From: CADCVQ01 sp038260305
Lineage (GTDB): Bacteria > Actinomycetota > Thermoleophilia > Solirubrobacterales > Solirubrobacteraceae
Reading direction: 5' to 3'
Assembly: GCA_038260305.1 (NCBI GenBank)
Contig: JBBSNY010000019.1
Coordinates: 1 to 64,000, forward strand
DNA length: 64,000 bases
This document shows positions 32,484 to 40,054 of the stretch, in pieces. Each line of letters opens with the position of its first letter. Within the stretch, counting starts at the first letter, position 1. The notes below the pieces were generated by a model. The model was not told where the DNA came from and made no database searches. It saw only the letters and a program-made list of their open reading frames with translations. A program made the translations under genes and the position numbers.

Positions 32484-33122
32484 GTGCTCCTCGGCATCGT
32501 CGTCGCCGCGCTCGGCGGCCTCATCTGCGGCTCGCTGCTCAGCGACGCTTCCCTCCGGCTGCCGCGCGGCGAATCGATCTCGCAGCGCCGCCCGCTCGTC
32601 AAGGCCATCTGCGGCGTGCTCTTCGCCGCCGTCTTCATCGCCCGCCACGACGACGGCTCGGGCGTCGTGCTCGGCCTGGCGCTCGTCTGCTTCCTCGTGC
32701 CGCTCGCGCTCGTCGACCTCGACACGAGGACGCTGCCCAATCGGCTGACGGCGCCGGCGGCGATCGTCGCGATCGTGCTCGGCGCGCTGCTCGATCCCGG
32801 TGGCGAGCCAGAGCGCCTGCTCGCCGGCCTGCTCGGCGGCGGGTTCCTGCTCATCGCCGCGCTCGCCTTCCCAGGTGGGATGGGGATGGGCGACGTCAAG
32901 CTCGCCACCGTGCTCGGGCTGTTCCTCGGCCGCGAGGTTGCTGTAGCGCTGCTCGTCGCACTCGTCGCCGGCGCGCTCGTGGGCCTCGTCGTCATCCGTC
33001 GCAAGGGCGCCGCGGAGGGCCGCCGCACGGCGGTCGCGTTCGGCCCTTTCCTCGCGCTCGGCGCCGTCGTCGCGCTGCTCTTCGGCGAGGCGATCGTCGA
33101 CGCCTACCTGGGCTCGTTCTAG
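32484..33122 (+). CDS. Second prepilin-peptidase-like protein lacking the zinc cysteines
   Basis: The 212-residue product is a paralogue of the preceding gene. Both peptidase aspartates are kept (ALVDLDTRTLPN; GMGMGDVKL), and the LRLPRGES signature of the N-terminal region is also kept. The whole CxxC...CxxC loop is absent, so LRLPRGESISQRRPLVKAIC joins directly to the next helix. It probably cleaves but may not methylate, or it handles another prepilin set. The GTG start lies 9 bases after TAGCCT (32469-32474), a leaderless layout. Confidence 0.88.
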   Translation: MLLGIVVAALGGLICGSLLSDASLRLPRGESISQRRPLVKAICGVLFAAVFIARHDDGSGVVLGLALVCFLVPLALVDLDTRTLPNRLTAPAAIVAIVLGALLDPGGEPERLLAGLLGGGFLLIAALAFPGGMGMGDVKLATVLGLFLGREVAVALLVALVAGALVGLVVIRRKGAAEGRRTAVAFGPFLALGAVVALLFGEAIVDAYLGSF

Positions 33123-33170
33123 CGCCCGGCCGGGGGATCGCCGGCCGCGCTCCATAGACTCCGCGCCCTC

Positions 33171-34358
33171 ATGGCGCTTCGCCTCATCACCGCCGGCGAG
33201 TCGCACGGCCCGGGCCTCACCTGCATCGTCGAGGGCCTGCCGGCGGGCCTGCGGCTCGACGCCGACACGCTCAATCGCGACATGGCGCGCCGCCAGCTCG
33301 GCCACGGCCGCGGCGGACGGATGAAGATCGAGCGCGATCGCGCGGAGGTGACCGCCGGCGTGCGCCACGGATCGACGCTCGGCGGGCCGATCGCGCTGCA
33401 GATCCAAAACCGCGACTACGCCAACTGGGAGGAGCGGATGAACCCGTGGCCCGTCGAGGCGCAGATCCCCGAGGTCCACCTCCCGCGTCCCGGCCACGCC
33501 GACCTCGTCGGCACCCAGAAGTACAAGTTCTCCGACGTGCGCAACGTGCTCGAGCGCGCCAGCGCCCGCGAGACGGCGGCGCGCGTCGCCGGCGGCGCGC
33601 TCGCGCGGACCTTCCTCGCCGCGCTCGGCGTCGAGGTCCGCTCGCATGTCGTGCAGATCGGCAGCGTCCACGCGCCGGAGAGGATTGGCGGGCCCACCGG
33701 CCAGGCACTCTCCGTCGCCGACTTCGAGGGCGTCGACGACGATCCGGTGCGCTGCCTCGACAAGCAGGCCAGCAAGGCGATGGTCGGGCACATCAACGTC
33801 CAGCGCAAGGCGAACGAGTCGCTCGGCGGCGTCTTCGAGGTCATCGCGTTCGGGCTCGTTCCCGGCCTCGGCTCGCACGTGTCCTGGGAGGAGCGCCTCG
33901 ACGGCCGGCTGGCCGGCGCGCTGTGCTCGATCCAGGCGATCAAAGGCGTCGGGCTGGGGGAGGGCTTCGGCCTCGCCGGCACGCCCGGCTCCGCGGCTCA
34001 CGACGAGCTCTTCTACGACGACGAGCGCGGCTACTACCGCGAGACCAACCACGCGGGCGGCCTCGAGGGCGGGATGACGAACGGCGAGCCGCTCGTCGCG
34101 CGCGCCGCCATGAAGCCGCTGCCGACGCTGACGAAGCCGCTGCGCTCGGTCGACATCGAGACGAAGGCGCCGGCTCAGGCGCTGCGCGAGCGCACGGACT
34201 CCTGCACGGTGCCGGCGGCCGGGGTGGTCGGCGAGGCGATGGTCGCGTTCGTGCTCGCCGAGGCCTACCGGGCGAAGTTCGGCGGCGATCACATCGACGA
34301 CGTGCGCGCCGCCGTCGCCGCCTACCGCGAGCGGATCGGGTGGCCGGCCCGGCCGTGA
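33171..34358 (+). CDS. aroC: Chorismate synthase
   Basis: This FMN-dependent enzyme converts EPSP to chorismate, the last common step of aromatic synthesis. The 395-residue product has the family signatures GESHGPGLTCIVEGLPAG, RRQLGHGRGGRMKIE and the R(T)DSCTVPAAGVVGEAM block near the C-terminus. TAGACT (33155-33160) lies 10 bases before the ATG. The gene is 6 bases upstream of the fused aroKB and forms an operon with it. Confidence 0.96.
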   Translation: MALRLITAGESHGPGLTCIVEGLPAGLRLDADTLNRDMARRQLGHGRGGRMKIERDRAEVTAGVRHGSTLGGPIALQIQNRDYANWEERMNPWPVEAQIPEVHLPRPGHADLVGTQKYKFSDVRNVLERASARETAARVAGGALARTFLAALGVEVRSHVVQIGSVHAPERIGGPTGQALSVADFEGVDDDPVRCLDKQASKAMVGHINVQRKANESLGGVFEVIAFGLVPGLGSHVSWEERLDGRLAGALCSIQAIKGVGLGEGFGLAGTPGSAAHDELFYDDERGYYRETNHAGGLEGGMTNGEPLVARAAMKPLPTLTKPLRSVDIETKAPAQALRERTDSCTVPAAGVVGEAMVAFVLAEAYRAKFGGDHIDDVRAAVAAYRERIGWPARP

Positions 34359-34364
34359 CCTGAC

Positions 34365-35861
34365 GTGGCGCTCGTCCTCGTCGGCTTCATGGGGGCGGGG
34401 AAGTCGACCGCCCTGCCCGACGTGCTCGACACCGATGCGCTGCTCGAGGGCCAGCTCGAGACGAGCATCGCATCGTTCTTCGCCGCCTTCGGCGAAGCGA
34501 AGTTCCGCCGCCGCGAGGAGTCCGTCGTGCTACGCGCGCTGCGCTCCGGGTCGCCGGTCGTCGCGCTCGGTGGCGGCAGCCTCGGATCGGAGGCGGTGCG
34601 CGACGCGCTGCGCGAGCACACCGTCGTCTGGCTGCAGGTCTCGGCCGAGACCGCGTGGGAGCGCGCGGCCGGCGACGAGCGCCCGCTGGCCGCCGACCGC
34701 GAGGCCTTCGCTGCGCTGCACGCCGAGCGCGAGCCGGTCTACGCGGCGGCGGCCGACGCGTTTTTGCCCGAAGGCGACCGCGGGCTCGTGCAGCGAGCGC
34801 TGCCGGCCCTGCGAGCGCTGGCGGGCGCGCCGGCCGCCACGAAGCTCGTCTGGGCGCGCGCCGCGACCGCTGAGTACCCCGTCTACGTGGGCCGCGGGAT
34901 CGCCGGCAGCGTGCTGCCGGGGGCCGGCGGCGGCCGCGCGTTCGTCGTCACCGACGAGCACGTCGGCGCGCTCTACGGCGAGCGCATCCGCGGCGCGCAC
35001 CACACGATCACGATCCCGGCGGGCGAGGCGCACAAGACGCTCGCGGTCGCCGAGGACGTCTGGCGCGAGCTCGCGCGCGAGGGGATGGGCCACGGCGATC
35101 ACGTCGTCGCGCTCGGCGGCGGCGTCGTCGGCGACCTCGCCGGCTTCTGCGCGGCGACCTACCAGCGCGGCGTGCCGGTCGTGCAGATCCCGACGACGGT
35201 CGTCGCGCAGGTCGACTCGGCCTACGGCGGCAAGACCGGCGTCGACCTGCCGGAGGCCAAGAACTACGTCGGTGCCTACCACCAGCCAAGCGCCGTCGTG
35301 ACCGACGTCGACACGTTGCGCACGCTGCCCACCGCGGAGCACGCGGCCGGCTACGCCGAGGTCGTCAAGACCGCGCTGATCGCCGGCGGCTCGCTGTGGG
35401 AGCGCGTCGCGTCGGGTGGCGAGGTCGACGAGCGCGTGATCCTCGACTGCGCGCGCTGCAAGCTCGCGGTCGTCGCCGCCGACGAGCGCGACGGCGGCCT
35501 GCGCCAGGTCCTGAACCTCGGCCACACCGTCGGGCACGCGATCGAGACGGTCACCCACTATCGCCGCTACCGCCACGGCGAGGCGGTCGGCCTCGGGCTG
35601 CTCGCGGCGCTGCGGCTCGGCGGGACGGCCGACCTACGCGAGCAGGTCGGCGAGCTGTTGGGCGCGGCCGGGCTGCCCACGAGCATCGACGCCGGCATCG
35701 ACCCGGCCGCGGTCGTGGCGGCGACGAGGCTGGACAAGAAGCGACGCGGCGAGGACGTCCCGTTCGTGCTCGTCCGCGAGCCGGGCGAGGTGACGTTTGG
35801 CCATAGCGTCGGCGCGGCCGAGCTGCTCGCCGCGGTCAGCGAGCTCGAGTCGCCGGCGTGA
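34365..35861 (+). CDS. aroKB: Fused shikimate kinase / 3-dehydroquinate synthase
   Basis: This 498-residue bifunctional protein has two domains. The N-terminal part (1-150) is shikimate kinase with P-loop GFMGAGKST, DTDALLE, VALGGGSLG and the lid DERPLAADR. The C-terminal part (from about 160) is 3-dehydroquinate synthase with GGGVVGDLAGF, IPTTVVAQVDSAYGGKTGVD, KNYVGAYHQP and LNLGHTVGHAIE. It catalyses steps 2 and 5 of the shikimate pathway. The stretch between the P-loop and the DTD motif is about 8-10 residues shorter than usual (GKSTALPDVLDTDAL), which removes most of helix 1. It starts at GTG directly after aroC. Confidence 0.93.
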   Translation: MALVLVGFMGAGKSTALPDVLDTDALLEGQLETSIASFFAAFGEAKFRRREESVVLRALRSGSPVVALGGGSLGSEAVRDALREHTVVWLQVSAETAWERAAGDERPLAADREAFAALHAEREPVYAAAADAFLPEGDRGLVQRALPALRALAGAPAATKLVWARAATAEYPVYVGRGIAGSVLPGAGGGRAFVVTDEHVGALYGERIRGAHHTITIPAGEAHKTLAVAEDVWRELAREGMGHGDHVVALGGGVVGDLAGFCAATYQRGVPVVQIPTTVVAQVDSAYGGKTGVDLPEAKNYVGAYHQPSAVVTDVDTLRTLPTAEHAAGYAEVVKTALIAGGSLWERVASGGEVDERVILDCARCKLAVVAADERDGGLRQVLNLGHTVGHAIETVTHYRRYRHGEAVGLGLLAALRLGGTADLREQVGELLGAAGLPTSIDAGIDPAAVVAATRLDKKRRGEDVPFVLVREPGEVTFGHSVGAAELLAAVSELESPA

Positions 35862-35931
35862 TCTGGGTCGTGCGCGCTCGCGAGACTTGGCTTGGTGCAT
35901 GCCGCGCGCTCTCCAGAGTGCTCGTCGCGGA

Positions 35932-36201
35932 TCATCGCGGCGCCGCCTGCATGCGTATCCAAGCCTCGAGCATCTCATCCAACTCTTGGACGACGAACCC
36001 CGTGACGTGTGACCTGCAGCGATAGATGGCGCGAATTCTTTCGCGTTGTCTGGGGGGCTGGGGGGCCGGCAGCCGGTGCTGCGAGCCAATCCACTCCCTC
36101 GGGAGCACAAGCCGATGCCAGCGGCCGTGCTGCGCGACGACGACCTCGTAGCAGCCAGCAGCGTCGAGGATGTGAGCGAGTAGTTTCCTCGTACACGTCA
36201 T
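35932..36201 (-). CDS. Possible small hypothetical protein
   Basis: An 89-residue frame (MTCTRKLLAHILDAAGCYEV... ending EAWIRMQAAPR) lies in a 338-base gap that is otherwise without a gene. It has a plausible helical C-terminus and no recognised domain. Its ATG overlaps the ATG of the divergent TIR gene by two bases, and no clear ribosome-binding site is visible. It may be an antisense artefact. The rest of 35862-36199 holds nothing recognisable. Confidence 0.3.
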   Translation of the reverse strand: MTCTRKLLAHILDAAGCYEVVVAQHGRWHRLVLPREWIGSQHRLPAPQPPRQRERIRAIYRCRSHVTGFVVQELDEMLEAWIRMQAAPR

Positions 36202-36877
36202 GATGATCGATCTCTTCATCAGCCACGCCAGCGAAGACAAGGACTCGGTGGCTCGCCCGCTGGCAACGGCGCTGCGTCATCGCGGATGGTTGGTCTGGTT
36301 CGATGAGTTCGAGCTCAAACTGGGTGACAGCCTTCGGCGGTCCATCGACCAAGGGCTAGCTGAGGCGAAGTTCGGACTCGTGATTCTGAGTCCGAGCTTC
36401 TTCTCGAAGGGATGGCCGCAGCGAGAACTCGACGGCCTTGTCGCGCGCGAGGTTGCTGGGCCGAATACCAAGGTAGTTCTGCCGGTCTGGCACCGAGTAG
36501 ACCATGCAGACGTGCTCCGCTACTCGCCACCGCTCGCGGACCGCCTCGCGGCTATAACCACAGCCGACGGAGGCATCGACAGGATCGTTGATCAGATCGA
36601 GGACGTCCTCGGATCGCGTCCTGTCCGCGTAGGCACGGACTTGTACATTCGAGACAAGTCCATCGTTAGCTACGGGCGCGGGATTACCTCGCCGCCGTCG
36701 CAGAAGCCCAACCGGCAACGCGCAAAGGAGAGAAGACGTCGCGCCAGCGAACGAGCCAACGCCGCCGCGGGCGAGCCCGCGCAGCCACGAATCCTGAGCG
36801 AGGAGCTGCGGATCGGCCGTTCGGACCCGTGCTGGTGCGGCTCCGGCAAGAAGTTCCAGCGCTGCCATGGCAGCTGA
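36200..36877 (+). CDS. TIR-domain protein with C-terminal SEC-C zinc motif
   Basis: The 225-residue product has a TIR domain at about 1-140: start IDLFISHASEDKDSVARPL, LVWFDEFELKLGDSL, and LSPSFFSKGWPQREL with the likely NADase Glu76. A basic linker follows (about 170-190, KERRRRASERAN). The C-terminus is a SEC-C motif CWCGSGKKFQRCHG (211-224) with Cys/His zinc ligands. Bacterial TIR proteins often act as NAD-cleaving defence effectors. SEC-C motifs occur in SecA and many defence-linked proteins. The gene's GC content and codon use look lower than its neighbours, which suggests transfer. No sensor gene is adjacent. Confidence 0.85.
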   Translation: MMIDLFISHASEDKDSVARPLATALRHRGWLVWFDEFELKLGDSLRRSIDQGLAEAKFGLVILSPSFFSKGWPQRELDGLVAREVAGPNTKVVLPVWHRVDHADVLRYSPPLADRLAAITTADGGIDRIVDQIEDVLGSRPVRVGTDLYIRDKSIVSYGRGITSPPSQKPNRQRAKERRRRASERANAAAGEPAQPRILSEELRIGRSDPCWCGSGKKFQRCHGS

Positions 36878-37085
36878 CGGAGAGGAACCAGGCGCCTCTG
36901 CCCGGCAGCCCGCCCGCGCGGCCCGCGCGGGCGATACCAACCCGGAAACGGGTTGCCGGTCGCGGGTAGCCCAAGCGCCACAGAGCGATCAAGAATGACG
37001 ACCACCTACGGCTGAAGGTCACACTGTGAGGAGCTGTCTCAAGGCCCGGAAACTCGCCGCCCCGCTTATCGATGGGACGGCGATT

Positions 37086-37124
37086 TTGACGGTGCGCGGA
37101 GGATCGGCCACAATTGTGGCCGTG
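37086..37124 (+). promoter_or_regulatory. Promoter and palindromic operator of the RelBE module
   Basis: TTGACG (37086-37091) and CACAAT (37109-37114) are spaced by 17 bases and look like -35 and -10 elements. CGGCCACAATTGTGGCCG (37105-37122) is a perfect 18-bp palindrome covering the -10 element and running into the GTG start at 37122. The transcript would be leaderless and self-repressed by the antitoxin. Confidence 0.7.
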
Positions 37125-37388
37125 CCGACCGAGCCGGTGAGATCCGTGCGCGACCACCTGTCGGAGGTCGTCGATCGCGTCGAGCACCAGCATGAGCGCG
37201 TCGTCATCACGCGCAACGGTCGCGACGCGGCCGTGCTGATCAGCCCAGAGGATCTCGCCGAACTCGAGGAGACGCTGTCCGTGCTGAGCGATCCGGAAGC
37301 GCTGGCCGACATCCGAGAGGCCGATGCGGCGTACGCACGCGGCGACGTCGTACGCGGGGTCGCCGCGGTCCGGCGCCTCGGACGGTGA
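37122..37388 (+). CDS. Phd/YefM-type antitoxin (RelB-like)
   Basis: This 88-residue antitoxin has an N-terminal Phd/YefM DNA-binding part (VRDHLSEVVDRVEHQHERVV then ITRNGRDAAVLISPEDL). A C-terminal helix region (LSDPEALADIREADAAYARG) should wrap the toxin. GTG 37122 is chosen because it sits 7 bases after a good -10 element and at the edge of an 18-bp palindrome. The longer frame upstream covers the promoter. The stop overlaps the toxin GTG by 4 bases. Confidence 0.88.
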   Translation: MPTEPVRSVRDHLSEVVDRVEHQHERVVITRNGRDAAVLISPEDLAELEETLSVLSDPEALADIREADAAYARGDVVRGVAAVRRLGR

Positions 37389-37667
37389 GCGCGGAGGACG
37401 AGTATGAGCTCGTCCTCACGCCGTCTGCTCGCCGAGCGCTCGACGAGCGGCTTCCCGAGTCGGTCGCCGCCGCCGTGATCAACTTCCTCACGACCACGAT
37501 CGTGCGGGAGCCGAGGCGAGTCGGCAAGCCCCTTGCGCGGCGACCTGGTCGGGATCTGGTCGGCGCGTCGCGGTAGCTATCGCATCCTCTATCGGGTACG
37601 TGACGACCCGCGCGAGGTGATCGTTCTTCGCATCGAGCATCGCCGGGACGCCTACCGGCCGCGATGA
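37385..37667 (+). pseudogene. RelE/ParE-type toxin disrupted by a one-base frameshift
   Basis: The first frame gives YELVLTPSARRALDERLPES up to RRVGKPL, then leaves the family pattern and stops after 63 codons. Shifting by one base at the CCCC run (37529-37532) restores LRGDLVGIWSARRGSYRILY and the diagnostic end VIVLRIEHRRDAYRPR, ending at 37667. Removing one C gives a normal toxin of about 93 residues. This is either a real inactivation, a phase-variable tract or a base-calling error. The antitoxin upstream is intact. Confidence 0.8.
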
Positions 37668-37751
37668 CCGCGATGGCCGCGACGAGCGCCGTCGTGCCGA
37701 CGAGCCGGCAAATGCGGGAGACTCGCGGGGACACCTACGCTAGGAGTGACG

Positions 37752-38411
37752 ATGGACGACCGCGACGCGATCGCCGCACTGGTACGCGATCTGCACTGGC
37801 AGGTCGGCCAGTTCGGCCCCCGAGGGATCAGGGACAAGGCCGGCAACGCCTACAACCCGTCGTACTACAAGCGCGGTCTGAAGGCCGCGATCGGTCATGG
37901 CGGGACGGCGGTCGCGGAGTACGTCCAGCGCTACGTGTACAAGGCTCCCAGCGACGGATACCGCAAGCTCGAGGAGGCGGACTCGCTGGATCTCGCGTGC
38001 GAGGCGCTCGTGGCCGACGACAGCAAGCCCTACACGCACCTCTTCACCGACGAGGACCGGGCCGCTGCGCAGGCACGTCTGGCTCGGTATGCCGCGTCGA
38101 TCGAGGCCCGCAAGGCCGCGACGCAGGCGCGCATCGAGGCGCGAGGTGCCGCGCTGCCCAAGGACGTCGTGGCGCTGCGCGAGCTCGCGGCGCAGGCGAC
38201 CGATCCGGAGGACGCCGTCGCGATCAACGCCGCGATCCTGCGCCACGCCCCCGAGGACGTCGTCGCGATGAACCGCCTCGGCCGCGCCCACGAGACGCTC
38301 GGATCGCTCGAGCAGGCGGAGGAGACCTTCCGTCAGGCGCTCGTCGCGGATCCGGGCAACCCGATCGCGGTCCGTCGCCTGCGCGACATCGCTCGTCGCC
38401 CGCGGCGCTGA
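37752..38411 (+). CDS. TPR-containing hypothetical protein
   Basis: The 219-residue soluble protein has an N-terminal region of about 100 residues that is not recognised (LVRDLHWQVGQFGPRGIRDK; YNPSYYKRGLKAAIGHGG), a coiled Ala/Arg-rich middle and one clear TPR-like pair at the C-terminus (VVAMNRLGRAHETLGSLEQA, then EETFRQALVADPGNPIA). The ATG at 37752 has TAGGAG five bases upstream, so it is preferred over the GTG at 37746. The function is unknown. Confidence 0.8.
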   Translation: MDDRDAIAALVRDLHWQVGQFGPRGIRDKAGNAYNPSYYKRGLKAAIGHGGTAVAEYVQRYVYKAPSDGYRKLEEADSLDLACEALVADDSKPYTHLFTDEDRAAAQARLARYAASIEARKAATQARIEARGAALPKDVVALRELAAQATDPEDAVAINAAILRHAPEDVVAMNRLGRAHETLGSLEQAEETFRQALVADPGNPIAVRRLRDIARRPRR

Positions 38412-38444
38412 GCCGCGTCGCGCCGCGCGAGCGGCCACGACGAC

Positions 38445-38478
38445 CAGGCGGGCCGCCCGGACGCGCGGCCCGCGCCTG
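38445..38478 (+). terminator. Terminator-like hairpin after the TPR gene
   Basis: CAGGCGGGCCGC (38445-38456) pairs with GCGGCC and CGCCTG (38465-38478) across a two-base bulge, with an 8-base loop. Confidence 0.5.
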
Positions 38479-38501
38479 ACCGTGACAGAGTTGTCGGGGA
38501 C

Positions 38502-38945
38502 ATGAGACGCAACCGCATCCAGGTCATGCACGGCGTGAACCTCGACCAGATCGGCCGCCGCGACCCCACGCACTACGGCGGGATCACGTTTCGCCAGCTC
38601 GAGCAGGCGATCGACGGCTTCGCGCGCGACCTCGGCCTCGACGCGCGCTTCGTGCACACGAACTCCGAGGCCGAGTTCGTCGAGCAGCTCCACCGCGTCC
38701 GCGACGTCGCCGACGGGGTCGTCGTCAACGCCGGCGCGTGGTCGCACTACTCGCGGGCGATCGGCGACGCGCTGCAGTTGGCCGGCGTGCCCGCGGTCGA
38801 GGTGCACCTGTCCGACGTCATGGCGCGCGAGCAGTGGCGCCACGTCTCGGTGCTCGCCGAAAGCTGTATCGCGACGATCATGGGCAAGGGCGTCGACGGC
38901 TACCGCGAGGCGCTCGCGGCGCTGAAGACCGAGCTCAGCGAGTGA
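38502..38945 (+). CDS. aroQ: Type II 3-dehydroquinate dehydratase
   Basis: It dehydrates 3-dehydroquinate to 3-dehydroshikimate (shikimate pathway step 3) and is a dodecamer in known members. The 147-residue length is typical. The active-site block reads HGVNLDQIGRRDPTHYGG, keeping the Asn, Arg and catalytic Tyr of the usual GPNLxxLGxREPxxYG form. NAGAWSHYSRAIGDAL and EVHLSDVMAREQWRH follow the family pattern with some substitutions. The stop overlaps the next GTG by 4 bases. Confidence 0.9.
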   Translation: MRRNRIQVMHGVNLDQIGRRDPTHYGGITFRQLEQAIDGFARDLGLDARFVHTNSEAEFVEQLHRVRDVADGVVVNAGAWSHYSRAIGDALQLAGVPAVEVHLSDVMAREQWRHVSVLAESCIATIMGKGVDGYREALAALKTELSE

Positions 38946-40018
38946 GCACGCGCCTCGACGCGCTGCTCGCGGCGATCGCCGAACGCGAGCTCGACGCGCT
39001 GCTCGTCTCGAACCTCGTCAACGTCCGCTGGCTGTCGGGCTTCACCGGCTCCAACGCGCTCGCCGTCGTGGGGCCGTCGTTTCAGCCGCGCTTCCTCACG
39101 GACTTTCGCTACCTCACGCAGATCGCCGACCAGCTCGACGCGCGCTGGACGCAGGAGATCTCGACCGAGCTCATGAAGCCCGCCGTCGAGGGCCTGCCCG
39201 CCGCCCGCCCGCTGCGCCTCGGCTTCGACGACGCCCACCTGACCGTCAAGCAGCACGCCCAGCTCGTCGAGCTCGCGCCCGAGGGCGTCGAGCTCGTCGC
39301 GGCCGGCGGGGCCGTCGAGCGCCTGCGGGCGGTCAAGGACGGCGCCGAGATCGACGCGATCCGCGCCGCCGCGCGGCTCGCCGACGATGCGCTCGAGGAG
39401 GTGCTCGTCGCCGGCCTCGTCGGGCGGACGGAGCTCGAGGTCGCGCTCGACCTCGAGTTCGCGATGCGCCGCCGCGGCGCGCAGGGCGTCTCCTTCCCGC
39501 CGATCGTCGCGGCCGGGGAGCACGGCGCGGTCGTACACGCGATGCCGCGCGCCGTGCCGATCCCTGCCGACACGCTCGTCGTCATCGACTGGGGCGCGAT
39601 GCTCGACGGCTATGCGTCGGACTGCACGCGGACGTTCGCGACCGGCGACGTGGACCCGCGCGACCGCGCCGTCTACGACCTCGTCCTGCTCGCCCAGGAG
39701 GAGGCGCTCGCCGCGGTGCGGCCCGGGCCGACGGGCCAGGAGGTCGACGCCGTCGCGCGCTCGATCATCGAGCACGCCGGCCACGGCGAGCACTTCGGCC
39801 ACGGCCTCGGCCACGGCGTCGGCCTCGAGGTACACGAGGGACCGCGGCTGTCGAAGCTCGGCAAGGACCCGCTCGTGGCCGGCCACGTCGTGACCGTCGA
39901 GCCGGGCGTCTACGTGCCCGGCGCCGTCGGCGTGCGGATCGAGGACCTCGTCGTCGTGACGCAGGACGGACACGACGTCCTCAGCGGCCTGTCGAAGTCG
40001 CTGCGCACGATCGAGTAG
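38942..40018 (+). CDS. pepP: M24-family Xaa-Pro aminopeptidase
   Basis: The 358-residue cytoplasmic dimetal aminopeptidase has a creatinase N-terminal domain (about 1-125, LVSNLVNVRWLSGFTGSNAL). The pita-bread catalytic domain has the five metal ligands: Asp in VIDWGAM, Asp in SDCTRTF, His in GHGVGLEVHEGP, and Glu in VTVEPGVY and VRIEDLV. The GTG start overlaps aroQ by 4 bases. The aroQ-pepP pair near efp is a common order in Gram-positive bacteria. Confidence 0.93.
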   Translation: MSTRLDALLAAIAERELDALLVSNLVNVRWLSGFTGSNALAVVGPSFQPRFLTDFRYLTQIADQLDARWTQEISTELMKPAVEGLPAARPLRLGFDDAHLTVKQHAQLVELAPEGVELVAAGGAVERLRAVKDGAEIDAIRAAARLADDALEEVLVAGLVGRTELEVALDLEFAMRRRGAQGVSFPPIVAAGEHGAVVHAMPRAVPIPADTLVVIDWGAMLDGYASDCTRTFATGDVDPRDRAVYDLVLLAQEEALAAVRPGPTGQEVDAVARSIIEHAGHGEHFGHGLGHGVGLEVHEGPRLSKLGKDPLVAGHVVTVEPGVYVPGAVGVRIEDLVVVTQDGHDVLSGLSKSLRTIE

Positions 40019-40054
40019 CGCCCGTACCGCTCAAGATCGCGCGGTCGCCGGTCG

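Noticed and set aside
37385..37576. A complete 63-residue toxin gene
   Set aside because: The family pattern continues in the next frame after a CCCC run, so this is only the first part of a frameshifted RelE-type gene.
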